Assembly: GCF_014200495.1 (NCBI RefSeq)
Contig: NZ_JACHBY010000003.1
Span: 1 to 64,000, forward strand
DNA: 64,000 nt
Direction of reading: 5' to 3'
Origin: Mucilaginibacter geliditolerans
GTDB taxonomy: Bacteria; Bacteroidota; Bacteroidia; Sphingobacteriales; Sphingobacteriaceae
The notes beneath the pieces were generated by a model, which was given only the letters and a program-made list of their open reading frames with translations, was not told where the DNA came from and did no database searches. Below, piece after piece: positions 62,793-64,000 of the stretch. Every line of letters starts with the position of its first letter. Position 1 is the stretch's first letter. The translations under genes were made by a program, and so were the position numbers.

Positions 62793-64000
62793 TTATAGAC
62801 CTATAAGAGAATACGGCACGCGGATACCTTTTATACGGTAGTCGTTAGGGTCTTCAGAGCCATCAGCATTTGAGCAGGGCGTTAAACAGGTGGTGTTTTT
62901 AGCATCATTTCGGTTATAAAAGTTGATGCAGTAGGCAATCAGCAGCTCGTTATGCCCGTTTTTAAATTCGGCATGAATGGTTGGGTTATAATATACCGGG
63001 GCGTGGCCCTGCTTGTAATCGGGCAAGGTATAAATGGTTTTTTTGTTAATGAAAGGACCAATAGGACTTGCACTAACCGAAGAATACATGTTTCGGGTGG
63101 TGACATCGCAGGTAAAACCAAAATCCATATCTACCAGTAAAAACTTGCCGTTAACATACCCTACGGCAATATTATTGGTGGTTGCCTTTGCCACTGCCGC
63201 TTTTGCAGCAACGCTTGGCTTATCTGCCCAATATTTTCCATCCCAAAACGACCATTTAGTTGGCGCGGCTGCCGTAAACCGGGCAACGTAAACGCTAGCG
63301 CTCATAAAACCCCCGATCCCATAAGCATACATATAACCATCGCCGGGGTTTACCATGCCAACAGTATACACAATAGCGGTTTGGCCGGTCATGCCGGGTA
63401 CTGCAACCACTTTTACGGGCGAGATATTGTTAGTGCCCGTTTCGGCAATAACCCCCAGGTATTGGTTTACGGTATTCAGCGTACCGGTAATTACCTCAAT
63501 ATTATGCACATATATTCTATTCCCTACTTCAATACCTGCGCCCGGCCAGAAGAGGTTCTTTGGATCAGCAGGGTGGAAGATCTGCGGCCCGTCGCTTGAA
63601 ATAAGGTTCTTTGTTTTTTCCGGATCCCAGCTGTGGTCTGCAGGCTGCAGCAATGCGGAATTATGATAAGGGAAGAACAGATTACAGCCAAATTCGCCTT
63701 TGGCATCTACCTGGTTATAAAAAGTATCGCCGGTTACCCATAATACTTTGCCTTTGTTCAGGTTGTAATAAAGCGGGATGGACGAGCCCTCATCAAAGGC
63801 GCTGGATCCTGAATTACGCTGAAAAAAGCCGACCACCGCATCATCGCGATAGCTATCAGCCTCAATTGCGTTTAATTTCCAATGCTGACTGGCAGAATTA
63901 GTATAGGCAGATTGAGTTAAAGCACTGTCCTTTGGTAAAGAGTTATTACTGATAACCAGTCCGTTTCCTTTATTGATGACCTTATAATAATTGCCTTGTG
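62793..64000 (-). CDS. Ricin-lectin/beta-propeller protein, N-terminus beyond window edge
   Basis: The frame is open from the stop at 62793 to the right edge without interruption, so the gene is larger than the 403 residues seen. Read from the edge, the first part (YYKVINKGNGLVISNN, ASQHWKL) is a ricin-type beta-trefoil (CBM13-like) lectin repeat. From about 63830 the sequence turns into a five-bladed propeller-like domain with KVLWVTGDTFYNQVD, FPYHNSALLQ and FFWPGAGIEVGNRIYVHN-like blades. It resembles DUF4185/DUF5005 proteins that bind or cleave glycans. The signal peptide is not visible. It lies upstream of GH38 in the same direction, about 80 bp away, and may belong to the mannan locus. 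Confidence 0.65.
   Translation of the reverse strand, partial: QGNYYKVINKGNGLVISNNSLPKDSALTQSAYTNSASQHWKLNAIEADSYRDDAVVGFFQRNSGSSAFDEGSSIPLYYNLNKGKVLWVTGDTFYNQVDAKGEFGCNLFFPYHNSALLQPADHSWDPEKTKNLISSDGPQIFHPADPKNLFWPGAGIEVGNRIYVHNIEVITGTLNTVNQYLGVIAETGTNNISPVKVVAVPGMTGQTAIVYTVGMVNPGDGYMYAYGIGGFMSASVYVARFTAAAPTKWSFWDGKYWADKPSVAAKAAVAKATTNNIAVGYVNGKFLLVDMDFGFTCDVTTRNMYSSVSASPIGPFINKKTIYTLPDYKQGHAPVYYNPTIHAEFKNGHNELLIAYCINFYNRNDAKNTTCLTPCSNADGSEDPNDYRIKGIRVPYSLIGL

Overview
The window looks like a chromosomal segment from a Bacteroidota member of the Mucilaginibacter/Pedobacter type. The evidence is two SusC/SusD sets, an ECF sigma/FecR pair, a TonB receptor paired with a DUF4249-type lipoprotein, many exported glycoside hydrolases, and the absence of Shine-Dalgarno-like spacing at most starts. 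No rRNA, tRNA, CRISPR array, phage or transposase gene is visible. The genus is inferred from gene style, not from a marker gene.

Left part (1-22 kb): a minus-strand group of exported enzymes (DUF4350-type fragment, GH43, GH31, GH51) is divergent from a plus-strand L-rhamnose operon: rhaT, a fused rhamnulose-1-phosphate aldolase/lactaldehyde dehydrogenase, rhaM, rhaI, an FGGY kinase, lutABC and a GntR-type regulator. The operon would take L-rhamnose to DHAP and L-lactate, then lactate to pyruvate through the Lut complex. A TIM-barrel isomerase, a six-hairpin glycosidase, an AraC regulator and a PhyH-family oxygenase follow. Pectic or arabinogalactan side chains rich in rhamnose are the likely source of sugar.

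Middle part (22-33.5 kb): an FAD monooxygenase with an AraC regulator is followed by an ECF sigma/anti-sigma pair. Two paralogous surface-repeat barrel proteins flank the pair; one carries an STN sensor domain but no TonB receptor. A TonB receptor/DUF4249 pair lies beside them. The same two-part promoter, TCAGGGTAA-N12-GTGTC, lies upstream of both repeat proteins and of the TonB receptor. I read this as the local regulon of the sigma factor and as a cell-surface signalling module of unusual composition. It is the most interesting system in the window.

Right part (33.9-64 kb): a long minus-strand polysaccharide utilisation locus holds GH38, three GH92, GH130, two esterase-type hydrolases, two SusC, two SusD, DUF5004/DUF4961-type lipoproteins, an Lgt paralog, an FucP-like transporter, a LacI regulator, and a ricin-lectin/propeller protein cut by the window edge. 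The enzyme set points to alpha-mannan or high-mannose glycans that also contain beta-mannosides. A shared sequence with core CGGTTTAGCAA (or a close variant) lies upstream of four transcription units and near lacI, and is probably the LacI operator. A strong intrinsic terminator separates the SusC/D genes from the downstream enzymes. Small palindromic repeats, including one inside the GH130 signal peptide, decorate the region.
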